This document shows, in pieces, positions 1 through 9,645 of a DNA stretch of 64,000 nucleotides. Position numbers and translations under genes: made by a program. Source of the DNA: Burkholderia contaminans (GTDB lineage: Bacteria; Pseudomonadota; Gammaproteobacteria; Burkholderiales; Burkholderiaceae); assembly GCF_029633825.1 (NCBI RefSeq), contig NZ_CP090641.1:2604001-2668000 (forward strand), in the 5' to 3' direction. The number at the start of each line of letters is the position of its first letter. The first letter of the stretch is position 1. The notes under the pieces are model-generated. The model was not told the DNA's origin. It was given only the letters and a program-made list of their open reading frames with translations, and ran no database searches.

Positions 1-2
1 GC

Positions 3-128
3 GTCAACCCGATTGTCGAAGGCGATCCGACCATGATGGATAACGGGAAATATCTCGTGACCGACCTGAGCCGGGCGGCATGCGGATGTCGGATCTTCGC
101 ACGCCACACGACATTGCTCGCGGGCTGA
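3..128 (+). CDS. C-terminal end of a PAAR-motif protein (5' cut by window)
   Basis: An open frame enters from the left edge and ends at a TGA at 126-128, giving about 41 residues. The tail contains VEGDP, then ACGCRI and a final HTTLLAG. This resembles the C-terminal half of PAAR proteins, which carry a spaced 'EGDP ... HG ... CACGC' pattern. In T6SS the PAAR protein caps the VgrG spike and carries or sharpens the tip; the family uses His/Cys for metal binding, and a Cys-Gly-Cys is visible here. It lies only 3 bp before the next gene in a T6SS cluster, which supports the call. The N-terminal half lies outside the window, so the identity is likely rather than certain. Confidence 0.6.
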   Translation, partial: VNPIVEGDPTMMDNGKYLVTDLSRAACGCRIFARHTTLLAG

Positions 129-131
129 CCG

Positions 132-1316
132 ATGCCGTGGCCAATACCTGAGCTCCCGTCGTCTGAACCGCCCAAATCCATCGACTGGCGGATATGGTCG
201 CTGATTTTCGTGGCGGTCTTCGGTCTTGGCTCGGCAACAGTCGTTCTTCTTTGGCCGCAAGGTCGAACAACACACACGGTGATGTTCTGGATGCTGGTGA
301 TTGGCGTGCCGTTGTGCCTGTTCGCCGTCATGTTCGGCGCGAAGCTGAACGACTGGGAGCAACGTCAACTCGAACACGAAGAGCGTATACGTGAAAACGC
401 GCGACTGATGTCACTTTGGCACGAATGGGCAAATCGGGGTGTGTTCGCAGTTAGTGCAACCTGCTTGCCTGGTGGTGTGGATAGCACCCAAGAATGGGAA
501 AAGCCGGACTATCTGCTGCCAGTCAATCTGGGCCGTGTCCACCCACTGGAGTGGTTGAAATCGATCGCCGCTGAAAAGCGGCGCGAGACGATCATTGCCT
601 TGATTGCCGATCGTTTTTCAGCGCAGCTATCGACCTTTCGAAGTCTGCATGTCTCGCTGCTACTGGATGAGAAGTCCGTAGAGGAAAAAGCCGAATGGGA
701 GGCAACTGTTCGCAGTACGCTCGCTGCATATCCTATTGAGCTTTCGGTCGACTGCCGCCCGGCTTCGGAAGGGCTCTCATCGCTATCAAACTCGATCGAC
801 CAGCATGAAGTGCCTGCAACGCTGATTCTCGCTGGCCAGTTCTGGACAGCTGGCACCAATCCCGGCTACAGCGAGGGCGTTGCAGGAATCCTGCTGCGCT
901 CAACGAAGCCTGCTGCTCGATCGCACGACAAGAACGAGTTCAGTGGCTGTCGACTTTTGCGACCGATCTTGTCGGAGGCCGACGAGGTCGGCCCGGATCT
1001 GCACTCTGTTACGCAGTTCCAGGTTGTATCCAACGGAGTCAGCGGTGCGTGGCTCAGCACGCTTGATAATGAGGCAGCCTCCAATCTGCGCTTGGGAATC
1101 AGCAATTGTTCTCCGACGAAACGGGCGGCAATACGCGATATGGATGGTGCGCTGGGTATTCCAGGGCCGGCAAGCCCTTGGCTGACGCTTGCTATCGCGA
1201 TCGAAATGAGTTTGCGAAGCCGGAAACCGCAACTCGTCGCAATTCTTGACGGCGCGAGCAAGCGTTCGGTGTTGTGCATGCTTCTGCCGGAAATGGCAAA
1301 GGATCAATCGAAGTGA
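132..1316 (+). CDS. T6SS-associated inner-membrane protein of unknown function
   Basis: The protein has 394 residues. Two hydrophobic segments lie near the N-terminus (about residues 20-40 and 50-70), followed by a charged linker and a long soluble domain, so an inner-membrane anchor with a cytoplasmic or periplasmic body is likely. I do not recognise a characterised family. The C-terminal region has SEGVAGILL (about residue 250) and, near the end, GIPGPASPWLTLAIAIEM, which loosely recall the 'SEGAAALLL' and 'GAASG-LLALA' segments of thiolase-fold ketoacyl synthases; this is only a fold-level hint. The gene follows the PAAR tail by 3 bp and its TGA overlaps the GTG start of tssM (GTGA), so it is translationally coupled to the T6SS membrane complex genes. 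By eye its codon use is less GC-rich than the metabolic genes downstream. Confidence 0.6.
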   Translation: MPWPIPELPSSEPPKSIDWRIWSLIFVAVFGLGSATVVLLWPQGRTTHTVMFWMLVIGVPLCLFAVMFGAKLNDWEQRQLEHEERIRENARLMSLWHEWANRGVFAVSATCLPGGVDSTQEWEKPDYLLPVNLGRVHPLEWLKSIAAEKRRETIIALIADRFSAQLSTFRSLHVSLLLDEKSVEEKAEWEATVRSTLAAYPIELSVDCRPASEGLSSLSNSIDQHEVPATLILAGQFWTAGTNPGYSEGVAGILLRSTKPAARSHDKNEFSGCRLLRPILSEADEVGPDLHSVTQFQVVSNGVSGAWLSTLDNEAASNLRLGISNCSPTKRAAIRDMDGALGIPGPASPWLTLAIAIEMSLRSRKPQLVAILDGASKRSVLCMLLPEMAKDQSK

Positions 1317-4300
1317 AGAACAAGTACGCGTGGGGCCGGTGGCTTGCCCTACTGGGGATCGGGGTTGCGGCTACGCTGCTTGTCTATCTCACGGTAGACG
1401 AAGCCCAACTCGTGAAGTGGTTCAGTCGCTACGGTCGCTTTCTCGTAGGCGCAGTGCTCGTATCCTTGATCGTGCTCGCCATTGTGCTCCCGCGGAGAAA
1501 GCAGGTTCGCCTTGACCTGCAGCTTGCATCGAAAGAACGGGGCCTAGAGCCTCCCAAGCCAGAGGGAAAGCCGGAACACCGTGAGTCTCGGGACGCACGG
1601 ACTCGCGCGATTGCTCTGCGAGACGTTCTTGTTGACCGCCACGGCTGGTGCTGGCGCTACCGTGACCGCTGGGTGCTCGTTGCCGGCGACACCCCCCTCG
1701 TCAAGCGTCTCGCCCCCGAACTGGCCGAGATCGGATACGTCGTTTTCGGTAACACGGTCGTATTGCATGCAAACCAGATCTGCGACCAGTTGGACACCGA
1801 ATGGCTCGATCGAGTCCGCCGCCTGCGACGCCGTCGCCCGGTTGACGCCATCGTGGCGGTAACCCGTAACCGTAGTGCCACGAATACCGCATTCGATACC
1901 GACGAGCTCGCGACACGCCTTGCGCGCCATGCACGCACGCTACGCTGGGCTGCGCCTGCTTATCTTCTGAACGCCACGGATTTTGGTAGCGAGTGGCAGG
2001 ATCCAGACGAAGCCATTGGCTTGACGTGGGCCAATACGCGGATGAATGAAGAGACGATCGATGCATCGCTGCGAAGCCTCGTCGACAACCTCGCGGATGC
2101 GGGTGTTGTGCGTCTCGCGGCGGATGCCCGTGATCGTTATCCTGCGGAACTGTCTCAGCATGTTTCGAGGCTGCACGATGCACTATCGAATCTGATACAG
2201 CAAGCCACTGAATCCCGCGTCTGGCGGCATGCGGTCCACGGTCTGATGTTTGCGCCGCTGTTCAAGGAGCGTGACTTAACGCCACCGGGTTCCGATCCTG
2301 AGAACGACGACGATACGCCCGGCAATCCTCAACACCGAACCATCTGGCAAACCATCGCCGACCACAGCCGCAAGGTTCACGGTCGCCGCATCGGCTTTTC
2401 TTTGTCAACCACGACAGCCTGGATGACGACTGCCCTGATCGGCTGCTGGTTCGTCGGCACGATGCTGTCCGGTTTTGCCAATCGTGCAACGATCGGAAGC
2501 GCAACGGATACGGTCGCGAAGCTCACCGGGCCCCTAAACCCGACGCAGTCGCTGCAAACGCTTGTCGATTTCGACCGGCAAATGGACACGCTCGAAATCC
2601 ATCAGCGCACCGGTGCGCCTTGGGCTACCCGTTTCGGCCTGAACCGCGACCACGCGCTACTCGGCGCCCTTTGGCCGTACTACACCGAAGCCGCACACCG
2701 CGTCCTCGTCGGCCCGATCCGCCAGAAGCTCGAAGCGAGACTGCATCAGCTCGCGTCCCTGTCCGACGCGGAAATCGCCAGCGGCGGCGACGCCCAGGTA
2801 CAGGCCGCTTACGATACGCTCAAAACCTACATGATGCTGGCCAAACCCGAACGGGCGACATCTGCATTCCTGATACCGCAACTCGCTGCGACGTCGGCAC
2901 CCGAACGCCCGACCAATTCCCAACTGTCGAAAGGCAACTGGGAGGACTTGCGTCAGCAAGCGATCACGTTCTTCGCGAATCACGTTGGCCGTGGCGCCGC
3001 ATCCAGTCAAGTCGCGCCGGCGATTGTCCCCGATAACAACCTGATCGCGTCAACCCGCCAGACGATCATCGGTGTCCGAGGCATCCAGAACTCAGGAGAC
3101 GCGATCTACCAGCAGATCATCGACGAAGCATCACCGAAATACCCGCCGCTCGCACTCGCGACGCTGCTCGGCGACGCGGCAACGCAATCCTCTGCAGGCA
3201 GCGCAACGAGCCGCGGCCTGTTCGGCACGACCGCGACCGTACCGGGCGTATTCACGCGCGCGGCGTGGGAAGAGCGAATCTCGAAGGCCATCGACGAAGC
3301 CGGCGAGCAACGTGATGTGGCAAGCGACTGGGTGCTTTCCGATACCAAGGTTGCCAACGCGTCACCCTCGACATTGAAAGCCGAACTGCGCCAGCGCTAT
3401 TTCGACGACTTTGCGCGAGCATGGACGCTCTTCCTCAACAGCCTGCGCTGGCAACCCGCCCCGACGCTGTCGGCCACGGCCGACCAGTTGACGCTGCTGG
3501 GTGATCCGCAACGCTCGCCGCTCGTCGCGTTGATGAATGCGATCGCCTATCAGGCAGGTACGGGAGCCAACGCACAGTCGCTGTCCGATACGCTGATCAG
3601 CAAGGCGCAACAATTGGTCGGCACGGACGAAAAGGACCCGTCGAAGCAGGCAAAACCTCAGCTTGCACCGCTTGCCGCCGCGTTCGGCCCGATCCTGCGT
3701 TTGACCGGTAGCGATCTCGCTTCCGGAGCGCCATCCGGCGGCAAGGGGAACACACCGCCGGCCGCAACCGGCGACCTGAGCCTGGCACGCTATCTGGAGC
3801 GGATCACGGCGATGCGCCTGAAGACATCGCAGATCGTCTCCAGTCCGGACCCGGACGCGATCGCACGTCTGGCCGCGCAATCCGTGCTGCAGGGCAAGAC
3901 GTCCGATATCGCCGACAGTCGCGATTACGCGAGTCGTGTCGCTGCGAGCCTCGGCGAACAATGGTCGGGCTTCGGCGCATTGTTCCGCGCGCCGTTCGAT
4001 CAGTCGTGGCAGGTCATCGTGCAACCTGCCGCATCGAGCCTGAACGAAATCTGGCGCACCGCGATCCTCGCTGACTGGAACAAGACGTTCGGTGGGCGCT
4101 ATCCGTTTGCGGATTCCGACAACGACGCATCGCTGCCCGAGATGGCGCGCTTCATGCGTCTGGATAGTGGCGTGATCGCGCAGTTCGTGACATCGCAACT
4201 GGCCGGTGTCGTCGAACGGCAGGGCGACCGGTGGGTCGCGTCGCAGGGAGCCGATTCCGGCGCACTGACGATCGATCCGGCGTTTCTCAACGGGTTGAAC

Positions 4301-5095
4301 AAGCTCACGCGCACGTCGACGGTCCTGTTCCCGTCCGGTGACGCACGCGTGCGTTACGAACTGCGGGCCGAGCCGACGCCGGGCGTCACCGACATGAGAT
4401 TCGTGCTGTCCGGCCGCGAACTGCATTACTTCAACCAGAAGCAGGAATGGACACCGTTCGAATGGCCGGGGCAGTCGCTCGAGAACCTGTCGCATATCGA
4501 ATGGCAGACGGAGCAGGGCGGGATGCGCACCGCGCTCGATTCGCAGGGACGCTTCGGTCTAATCCGGCTGCTGGAGCGCGCGAAGGTCGCACAGCAGGAT
4601 AACGCCCGCTATCTGCTGACCTGGACGCCCGACACGAGCCAGGGCATTCCGCTCAAGGTGCAATTACGCAGCGAATCCGGCGGCGGTCCGCTCGATGTTC
4701 TGCAGTTGCGGAATTTCACGTTGCCGACACGCGTTTTCGTGACGGGATCTCAGAACACGGGGCAGCGGGTTTCGACGATCGGCCTGCCGCCGTTGCCGGC
4801 GTCGGCGATCGCTGCTGCGAAGCATGCAGCTGTGCCATTGCCGCCGGGGCTTCCGGGCGGGCGCCCCTTGCCGGACGAGGCCATGCCGGCGACGACAGCG
4901 CAGGCATCCGGTCAACGCGCCACGCTCGAACTTGCTCAGGCGAAAACGCGAACCGCTGAACCTCGGTCGGCGAAACAGACGGCCGCGCCGAAGGCTGCGA
5001 TATCGCCATTGGCGACCACGTCGGGACTTGCCGATTCCCCCTCCGGTCCGTTCGGGCATGCCCTCAGGCTGCTGGGCGACGCATTCGTTTTTTGA
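1313..5095 (+). CDS. tssM: T6SS membrane complex protein TssM (IcmF/VasK)
   Basis: This is an IcmF-family inner-membrane protein of about 1260 residues that builds the TssJLM trans-envelope complex. The GTG at 1313 was chosen over the in-frame ATG at 1274. It overlaps the upstream stop, has AAAGGA just upstream, and starts right before a membrane segment (WLALLGIGV) that is followed by a second one ending in a Lys/Arg stretch. A third membrane segment lies near residue 370 (TTALIGCWFVGTML). The IcmF-related middle and the long periplasmic C-terminal domain are present, including the C-terminal 'RYELRAEPTPGVTDMRFVLSG' type region. The cytoplasmic segment where most TssM proteins have a Walker A motif reads WVLVAGDTPLVKRL, with no GxxxxGK[ST], so NTP binding is probably lost. 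The product should partner with TssJ (encoded at 9646) and TssL (not in the window). Confidence 0.93.
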   Translation: MKNKYAWGRWLALLGIGVAATLLVYLTVDEAQLVKWFSRYGRFLVGAVLVSLIVLAIVLPRRKQVRLDLQLASKERGLEPPKPEGKPEHRESRDARTRAIALRDVLVDRHGWCWRYRDRWVLVAGDTPLVKRLAPELAEIGYVVFGNTVVLHANQICDQLDTEWLDRVRRLRRRRPVDAIVAVTRNRSATNTAFDTDELATRLARHARTLRWAAPAYLLNATDFGSEWQDPDEAIGLTWANTRMNEETIDASLRSLVDNLADAGVVRLAADARDRYPAELSQHVSRLHDALSNLIQQATESRVWRHAVHGLMFAPLFKERDLTPPGSDPENDDDTPGNPQHRTIWQTIADHSRKVHGRRIGFSLSTTTAWMTTALIGCWFVGTMLSGFANRATIGSATDTVAKLTGPLNPTQSLQTLVDFDRQMDTLEIHQRTGAPWATRFGLNRDHALLGALWPYYTEAAHRVLVGPIRQKLEARLHQLASLSDAEIASGGDAQVQAAYDTLKTYMMLAKPERATSAFLIPQLAATSAPERPTNSQLSKGNWEDLRQQAITFFANHVGRGAASSQVAPAIVPDNNLIASTRQTIIGVRGIQNSGDAIYQQIIDEASPKYPPLALATLLGDAATQSSAGSATSRGLFGTTATVPGVFTRAAWEERISKAIDEAGEQRDVASDWVLSDTKVANASPSTLKAELRQRYFDDFARAWTLFLNSLRWQPAPTLSATADQLTLLGDPQRSPLVALMNAIAYQAGTGANAQSLSDTLISKAQQLVGTDEKDPSKQAKPQLAPLAAAFGPILRLTGSDLASGAPSGGKGNTPPAATGDLSLARYLERITAMRLKTSQIVSSPDPDAIARLAAQSVLQGKTSDIADSRDYASRVAASLGEQWSGFGALFRAPFDQSWQVIVQPAASSLNEIWRTAILADWNKTFGGRYPFADSDNDASLPEMARFMRLDSGVIAQFVTSQLAGVVERQGDRWVASQGADSGALTIDPAFLNGLNKLTRTSTVLFPSGDARVRYELRAEPTPGVTDMRFVLSGRELHYFNQKQEWTPFEWPGQSLENLSHIEWQTEQGGMRTALDSQGRFGLIRLLERAKVAQQDNARYLLTWTPDTSQGIPLKVQLRSESGGGPLDVLQLRNFTLPTRVFVTGSQNTGQRVSTIGLPPLPASAIAAAKHAAVPLPPGLPGGRPLPDEAMPATTAQASGQRATLELAQAKTRTAEPRSAKQTAAPKAAISPLATTSGLADSPSGPFGHALRLLGDAFVF

Positions 5096-5103
5096 GGCCA
5101 GCC

Positions 5104-6687
5104 ATGACGCTTGCCAAGTTTGTGAAGACACTCGTCGGCGGTTCCCTCATCGATTCGCTCCAGCAGGCACGGATGGATACCTGGGCCGCATGGGTTGCGC
5201 CGATACCGGGCGAGCGCGCATGTGGACGCGATCCCGGCTACGAAGACGCGTTCTTCGAGCTGAAGGACGAAGCCGGCAAACTGTCGGGAATCGATGACGG
5301 GCTGATCGTCCGCGCATGCGAACACCTGCTCAAGGAGACCGGCAAGGATTTACGCCTCGCCGGCTACTACGCGTTCGCACGTCTGCGACAGGACGGCCCG
5401 ACCGGGTTCGCCGACGGGCTTGAACTGGCCGCTGCGCTCGTCGACCGGTTTGGCGAGACGGCTTTGCCTGCCCGTTACGAAGCAAAGAAAGCCGCGCTTG
5501 AAATGCTGGCGACTGCGCGCGTGATCGAGACGCTGGATAGTCGTGGCGACTTTGTGCAAGTCGATCTCGAGCGCACGTTGGCCGCGCTCGATGTGCTCGT
5601 GACGCATACGGCGGCGTGGCCCGATGCTGCCCGTCCGAATCTGCAGCCACTCGTTTCCCGCTTCGAGAAAAAGGAAGCGCCGGCACGCAGCATCGATTCC
5701 GGCATGGCTATGCCGGCAGCGACCGCTCCGGGAAAAACGTCGGCCGGTTCAATTGCGTCGACACGCGATTTGCTCGATCAGGCACGCGCGATGTCGGCGT
5801 GGCTCCGCGATCAGGAAAACGGCTACTTGCCTTCGGTACGCCTCGTGCGAAGCATTCGGTGGGACACGCTTCATGACGTGCCGCCGTCGGATGCGGCGTC
5901 ACATACGCGTCTGGCGCCGCCACGCGCTGAGTTGCGTCAGCAGATGAAGCGCCTCGTGCTGCAGAAGCACTGGCACGAGTTGCTGGAGCGTGTCGAAGGG
6001 GCCTTCATGGAAGGCGTGAATCACTTGTGGTTCGATCTGCAGTACTTCCAGCACGCGGCGCTCGATCACATCGGTACGCCGTACAGCGCGTGGCGAGAAT
6101 TGCTGCGTGCCGACTTTGCACTGTTTCTCGAACGATTGCCGGGCATCGAACGGCTGGCGTTCATCGACGGCACGCCGTTTGCCGACGACACCACACTCGA
6201 ATGGATTGCCCGGCATGCGGTCGTACGTGATCTGGAAGCCGGCGAGACGGTTGCGCCGCTGCCAGTTTCCGCGGATAGCGAGAGCGATGCAGCCGGCGAC
6301 TGGCCGGAGATCGAAGCCCAGGCGCGTGAACTGGCTGCCCGCGAGGGCATCGAGACGGCTTTTGCCTGGCTCGAAGCGTTGCCCGGCATGAAAACCGATC
6401 GACATCGCTATTTGCAGCGGCTTGTGATGGCCAGGTTGGCCGATCATGCCGGCCGCCACGATGCTGCGCTCGCCCTGCTCGCCGAACTCGACGGAGCGTC
6501 CCGCTCGCTGCCGCTGATGCGCTGGGAGCCGGCGCTGACGTTCGAGGTCAAGCAACAACTGGTCAAGGCGCTGAAAGCGATGAGCAGCCGCAAGGACGCC
6601 GACAAGCCGGCGCTTTTCCACCGTATCAGCGAGCTGCAGGCGGAGCTCACGGTACTCGATCCCGCGCGCGCATTGACCCTTTCGTAA
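5104..6687 (+). CDS. tssA: T6SS protein TssA (ImpA N-terminal and VasJ C-terminal type)
   Basis: The protein has 527 residues. The N-terminal part has the ImpA_N pattern (PIPGERACGRDPGYEDAF, then a helical stretch ending AGYYAFARLR at about residues 80-90). The C-terminal 130 residues are helical (EGIETAFAWLEALPGM, then RYLQRLVMARLADHAGRHDAALALLAEL) and match the VasJ/EvfE-type C-terminal domain. TssA proteins organise baseplate assembly and sheath polymerisation. A TTG lies in frame at 5092, but the ATG at 5104 is preferred because GAGG lies about 8 bases upstream and the TTG would overlap the tssM stop without a ribosome site. The residues around 200-240 form a Pro/Ala/Ser-rich linker between the two domains. 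The gene sits 8 bp after tssM and 9 bp before tssF. Confidence 0.9.
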   Translation: MTLAKFVKTLVGGSLIDSLQQARMDTWAAWVAPIPGERACGRDPGYEDAFFELKDEAGKLSGIDDGLIVRACEHLLKETGKDLRLAGYYAFARLRQDGPTGFADGLELAAALVDRFGETALPARYEAKKAALEMLATARVIETLDSRGDFVQVDLERTLAALDVLVTHTAAWPDAARPNLQPLVSRFEKKEAPARSIDSGMAMPAATAPGKTSAGSIASTRDLLDQARAMSAWLRDQENGYLPSVRLVRSIRWDTLHDVPPSDAASHTRLAPPRAELRQQMKRLVLQKHWHELLERVEGAFMEGVNHLWFDLQYFQHAALDHIGTPYSAWRELLRADFALFLERLPGIERLAFIDGTPFADDTTLEWIARHAVVRDLEAGETVAPLPVSADSESDAAGDWPEIEAQARELAAREGIETAFAWLEALPGMKTDRHRYLQRLVMARLADHAGRHDAALALLAELDGASRSLPLMRWEPALTFEVKQQLVKALKAMSSRKDADKPALFHRISELQAELTVLDPARALTLS

Positions 6688-6696
6688 CGGATTCCC

Positions 6697-8511
6697 ATGG
6701 ACAACTACGATCCCATCCTGCGCTACTACGAAGCGGAAATGCGTTACCTGCGCGAGTCCGGCAAGGAATTCGCGAAGGCGCATCCTGACCGCGCGCGCCT
6801 GCTCAATCTCGACCGCGTCGGCGATCGCGATCCGTACGTAGAACGTCTTTTCGAGGGCTTTGCCTTCCTGACGGGGCGGCTTCGACAAAAACTCGACGAC
6901 GAATTGCCTGAACTGACCGAAGGGCTCGTCAGCCTGCTGTGGCCGCACTATCTTCGGATGATTCCGTCGCTGTCGATCGTCGAGTTGACGCCGTTCGCGG
7001 AGAAACTGCAGAAGACGGAAGTCGTACCAGCCGGCGTGCCGGTGCGGTCCGCACCGATCAACGTGCCGTCGCCGGGCGGCGCGGAAGGCGTGACGCCGCG
7101 GACGGTGCAATGTCTGTACCGGACGACGCAGGCCGTTGCGCTGCAGCCCGTGTCGATCACGCATGCCGGGCCGGCGGTGCGCCACGACGGTCGCTCGGTG
7201 ATCCGTCTCGGCTTCTCGCTGCAAGGGTCGGCGCTGCGCAGCGAAACGAACCTGTCGCGGCTTCAGTTGCATCTGAATGCGGATCTGCCGACCGCATTCG
7301 CGATGCATCTTGCGTTGACGCGGCAGGTCGATGCGATTTATTGGCGTGTCCCGGAAGTCCGCGACGGCGAACCGGTGGCGCTCACGGGCGTGACGATCGA
7401 GCCGGCGGGTTTTTCGACGGAAGAACGGCTGTGGCCCAAGGCCGATGCGGCGTTCTCCGGATATCAGCTGCTGCTCGAATACTTCACGTTCCGTGAGAAA
7501 TTCCTGTTCGTCGATCTATGCGGACTGGATATCTCGACACTGCCCGAGAAATCGACTCGCTTCGAGCTGGAGATCCTCCTGAAGGGCGCGTATCCGTCGG
7601 ACCAGCGTTTCAACGCGGAGAACGTGCGGTTGTTCTGTTCGCCGGTCATCAACCTGTTCGAACTGGATGCCGAGCCGATCGAGATCGACCATCACGAAAC
7701 CGAATATCGCGTGGTGCCGGCCGGCCATCAGGGCGAGCACGTCGAAACGTATTCGGTCGACGCGATCGCGACGTTCGATCACGATACGGCCGAGCGATAC
7801 GAATACGTGCCGTTCGCGACGTTCCGGCACCGCGGCGGCATGCTGCGGCACGAGGCACCGGAACGCTATTTCCACACGCGCGTGCGCTCGGGTGTATCGG
7901 GGCTGCACGAAATGTGGGTGATTATCGGCGGCCACGCGTGGGAAACGATGGACACGCTGCCCGAGGAAAGCCTGTCGCTGCGTGTGACGGGCACGAACGG
8001 GCTGCTGCCGCGCAAGGGGCTGCGCGAAGCGAGCCTCGACGAACTGGCGGCCAGCACGCCCAATGTCTCGGGCGTGCGCAATCTTGTATCGCCGACGTTA
8101 CCGCTGTATCCGCCGACCGAAGATCGCTTCCAGTGGCGCGTGCTGTCGCATCTCGCGCCGAACTTCCTGTCGATGATGAACGCGGAGGTGCTGCGTGGCG
8201 CTTTGGCGCTGTACGACTGGACGAACGAGGAACTGAACCGGCGGCGGCTCGCCGGCATCCTGCATGTGTCGCAGGAAATGATCGAGGAGGTATCGGGAGG
8301 AGCGGTCGAACGCGGCGTGCTGATCGAGGTCACGCTCGATGCGCATGCGTTTTCCGGCGAAGGCGACGTGATGCTGTTCGGCGAGTTGTTGCACCGGTTC
8401 TTTGGTGCGTATGCCGAGATCAATCTGTTCACGACGCTGGCGATCGTCAGCCTGCCGTCGCGGTCGCGGACGGAGTGGCCGCGCAGCAAGGCTCAGAGGG
8501 CACCGCTATGA
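6697..8511 (+). CDS. tssF: T6SS baseplate protein TssF (VasA/ImpG)
   Basis: The protein has 604 residues, the usual TssF length. Family features are the N-terminal YYEAEMRYLRESGKEFAK, the GFAFLTGRLRQKLDDE segment at about residue 55, and the LWPHYLRMIPSLSI region near residue 85. TssF with TssG forms the wedge of the T6SS baseplate in the cytoplasm. The start is the ATG at 6697, nine bases after the tssA stop. The TGA (8509-8511) overlaps the ATG of tssG (ATGA), so the two wedge subunits are translationally coupled, which is common for this pair. Confidence 0.95.
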   Translation: MDNYDPILRYYEAEMRYLRESGKEFAKAHPDRARLLNLDRVGDRDPYVERLFEGFAFLTGRLRQKLDDELPELTEGLVSLLWPHYLRMIPSLSIVELTPFAEKLQKTEVVPAGVPVRSAPINVPSPGGAEGVTPRTVQCLYRTTQAVALQPVSITHAGPAVRHDGRSVIRLGFSLQGSALRSETNLSRLQLHLNADLPTAFAMHLALTRQVDAIYWRVPEVRDGEPVALTGVTIEPAGFSTEERLWPKADAAFSGYQLLLEYFTFREKFLFVDLCGLDISTLPEKSTRFELEILLKGAYPSDQRFNAENVRLFCSPVINLFELDAEPIEIDHHETEYRVVPAGHQGEHVETYSVDAIATFDHDTAERYEYVPFATFRHRGGMLRHEAPERYFHTRVRSGVSGLHEMWVIIGGHAWETMDTLPEESLSLRVTGTNGLLPRKGLREASLDELAASTPNVSGVRNLVSPTLPLYPPTEDRFQWRVLSHLAPNFLSMMNAEVLRGALALYDWTNEELNRRRLAGILHVSQEMIEEVSGGAVERGVLIEVTLDAHAFSGEGDVMLFGELLHRFFGAYAEINLFTTLAIVSLPSRSRTEWPRSKAQRAPL

Positions 8512-9632
8512 GTCTTTCGATCGATCGGATGAGTGCTGAAGCCGTTGAACCGAAAAGCCTGCCGGCGGTGGCCGTGAAGTTGTTCGAGCGTGCGCCGAAG
8601 ATGACGTTCATGCAGTTCTGTCGTCTGCTGGAGGCATGTTCGCCCGAACGCCCCGGGTTCGGTACGCGCGATACGCCGGAGCATGAGCCGGTGCGATTCC
8701 GGCCGCGTCCGCGGTTGGGGTTTCCGGCGGGTGAGGTGGCCGCTGTCGAATTCGACGACGAGCACCTCGATGCGCCGCCGACCGTACGCACGACTTTCAT
8801 GGGTCTTTATGGCGTCGATGCGGCCATGCCGTCGCACATGATCGACGAGATCGTGTTGCGGGAGGAGGGACATGAAGCGGTCGAGGCGTTTCTCGATCCG
8901 TTCAACCACCGGGCGGCGACGCTGCTGTATCGCGCATGGAAGAAATACCGCTATCCGGAGCGTTTTCGGGCCGGCGGTGTCGACGATTATTCGCAGAGCC
9001 TGTTGTGTCTGGCGGGATTTGGATGGGGCGACAAGCCTTCGCGGGCAGGCCTGCCGAACTCGCGGATGCTTGCGTTGCTGGGGCTGTTGATTCAGCGGAC
9101 GCGCACGTCGGAAGGGCTGGCCGGCGTGGTGGCGCTGGCCGCGCCGGGGGCCGATGTTCGTGTCGACGAATTCTGGGCGGTGACGACGGGTACCGGGCGA
9201 CCGAAGCCATTGACGTCGGTGAAGCCGGAAAAGGATGGGTTGTCGGACGGGAAACGCAGCGGGCTCGGTGGTGGTTACGTGCTCGGCAGGCGTCTCGCGT
9301 ATCGCAGCCGGGCGGTGCGTTTGACGTTGCGGCCTGCCGATGCGCAGCAGGCCCAGGATCTGTTACCGGGCGCATGGTTGCATCGGGAGGTGATGGCATT
9401 CATCCAGCTGTATGTCGGCATCAAGGCCGATGTGCATTTGCGGATGAAAGTGTCGTCACGATTCGTGCCGAAGCCGGCTGTCGGGAGCGAGCGTGCCAGC
9501 CCGGCACCGCGTCTCGGCTGGACGACGGTGTTGCCGTCAGTCGATGAACGACTGATCGACATCGCCTTGGGTGTCTATGAGGCGTTGCCCGCGCCGCGAC
9601 CCAATCCGCACCTCGTGCCGCGCACGATCTGA
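8508..9632 (+). CDS. tssG: T6SS baseplate protein TssG (VasB/ImpH)
   Basis: The protein has 374 residues and begins at the ATG overlapping the tssF stop. The N-terminal part has the TssG pattern FMQFCRLLEACSPERPGFG, then PVRFRPRPRLGFPAGEV and TTFMGLYGVDAAMPSHM. The middle has FLDPFNHRAATLLYRAWKKYR, characteristic of the DUF1305/TssG family. It is the wedge partner of TssF at the baseplate. The stop is followed by 13 bases containing CCGGAG before tssJ, so the operon continues. In-frame upstream codons make a much longer open frame possible, but that part overlaps tssF entirely and is not coding. Confidence 0.94.
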   Translation: MSLSIDRMSAEAVEPKSLPAVAVKLFERAPKMTFMQFCRLLEACSPERPGFGTRDTPEHEPVRFRPRPRLGFPAGEVAAVEFDDEHLDAPPTVRTTFMGLYGVDAAMPSHMIDEIVLREEGHEAVEAFLDPFNHRAATLLYRAWKKYRYPERFRAGGVDDYSQSLLCLAGFGWGDKPSRAGLPNSRMLALLGLLIQRTRTSEGLAGVVALAAPGADVRVDEFWAVTTGTGRPKPLTSVKPEKDGLSDGKRSGLGGGYVLGRRLAYRSRAVRLTLRPADAQQAQDLLPGAWLHREVMAFIQLYVGIKADVHLRMKVSSRFVPKPAVGSERASPAPRLGWTTVLPSVDERLIDIALGVYEALPAPRPNPHLVPRTI

Positions 9633-9645
9633 TTCCGGAGTGTTT

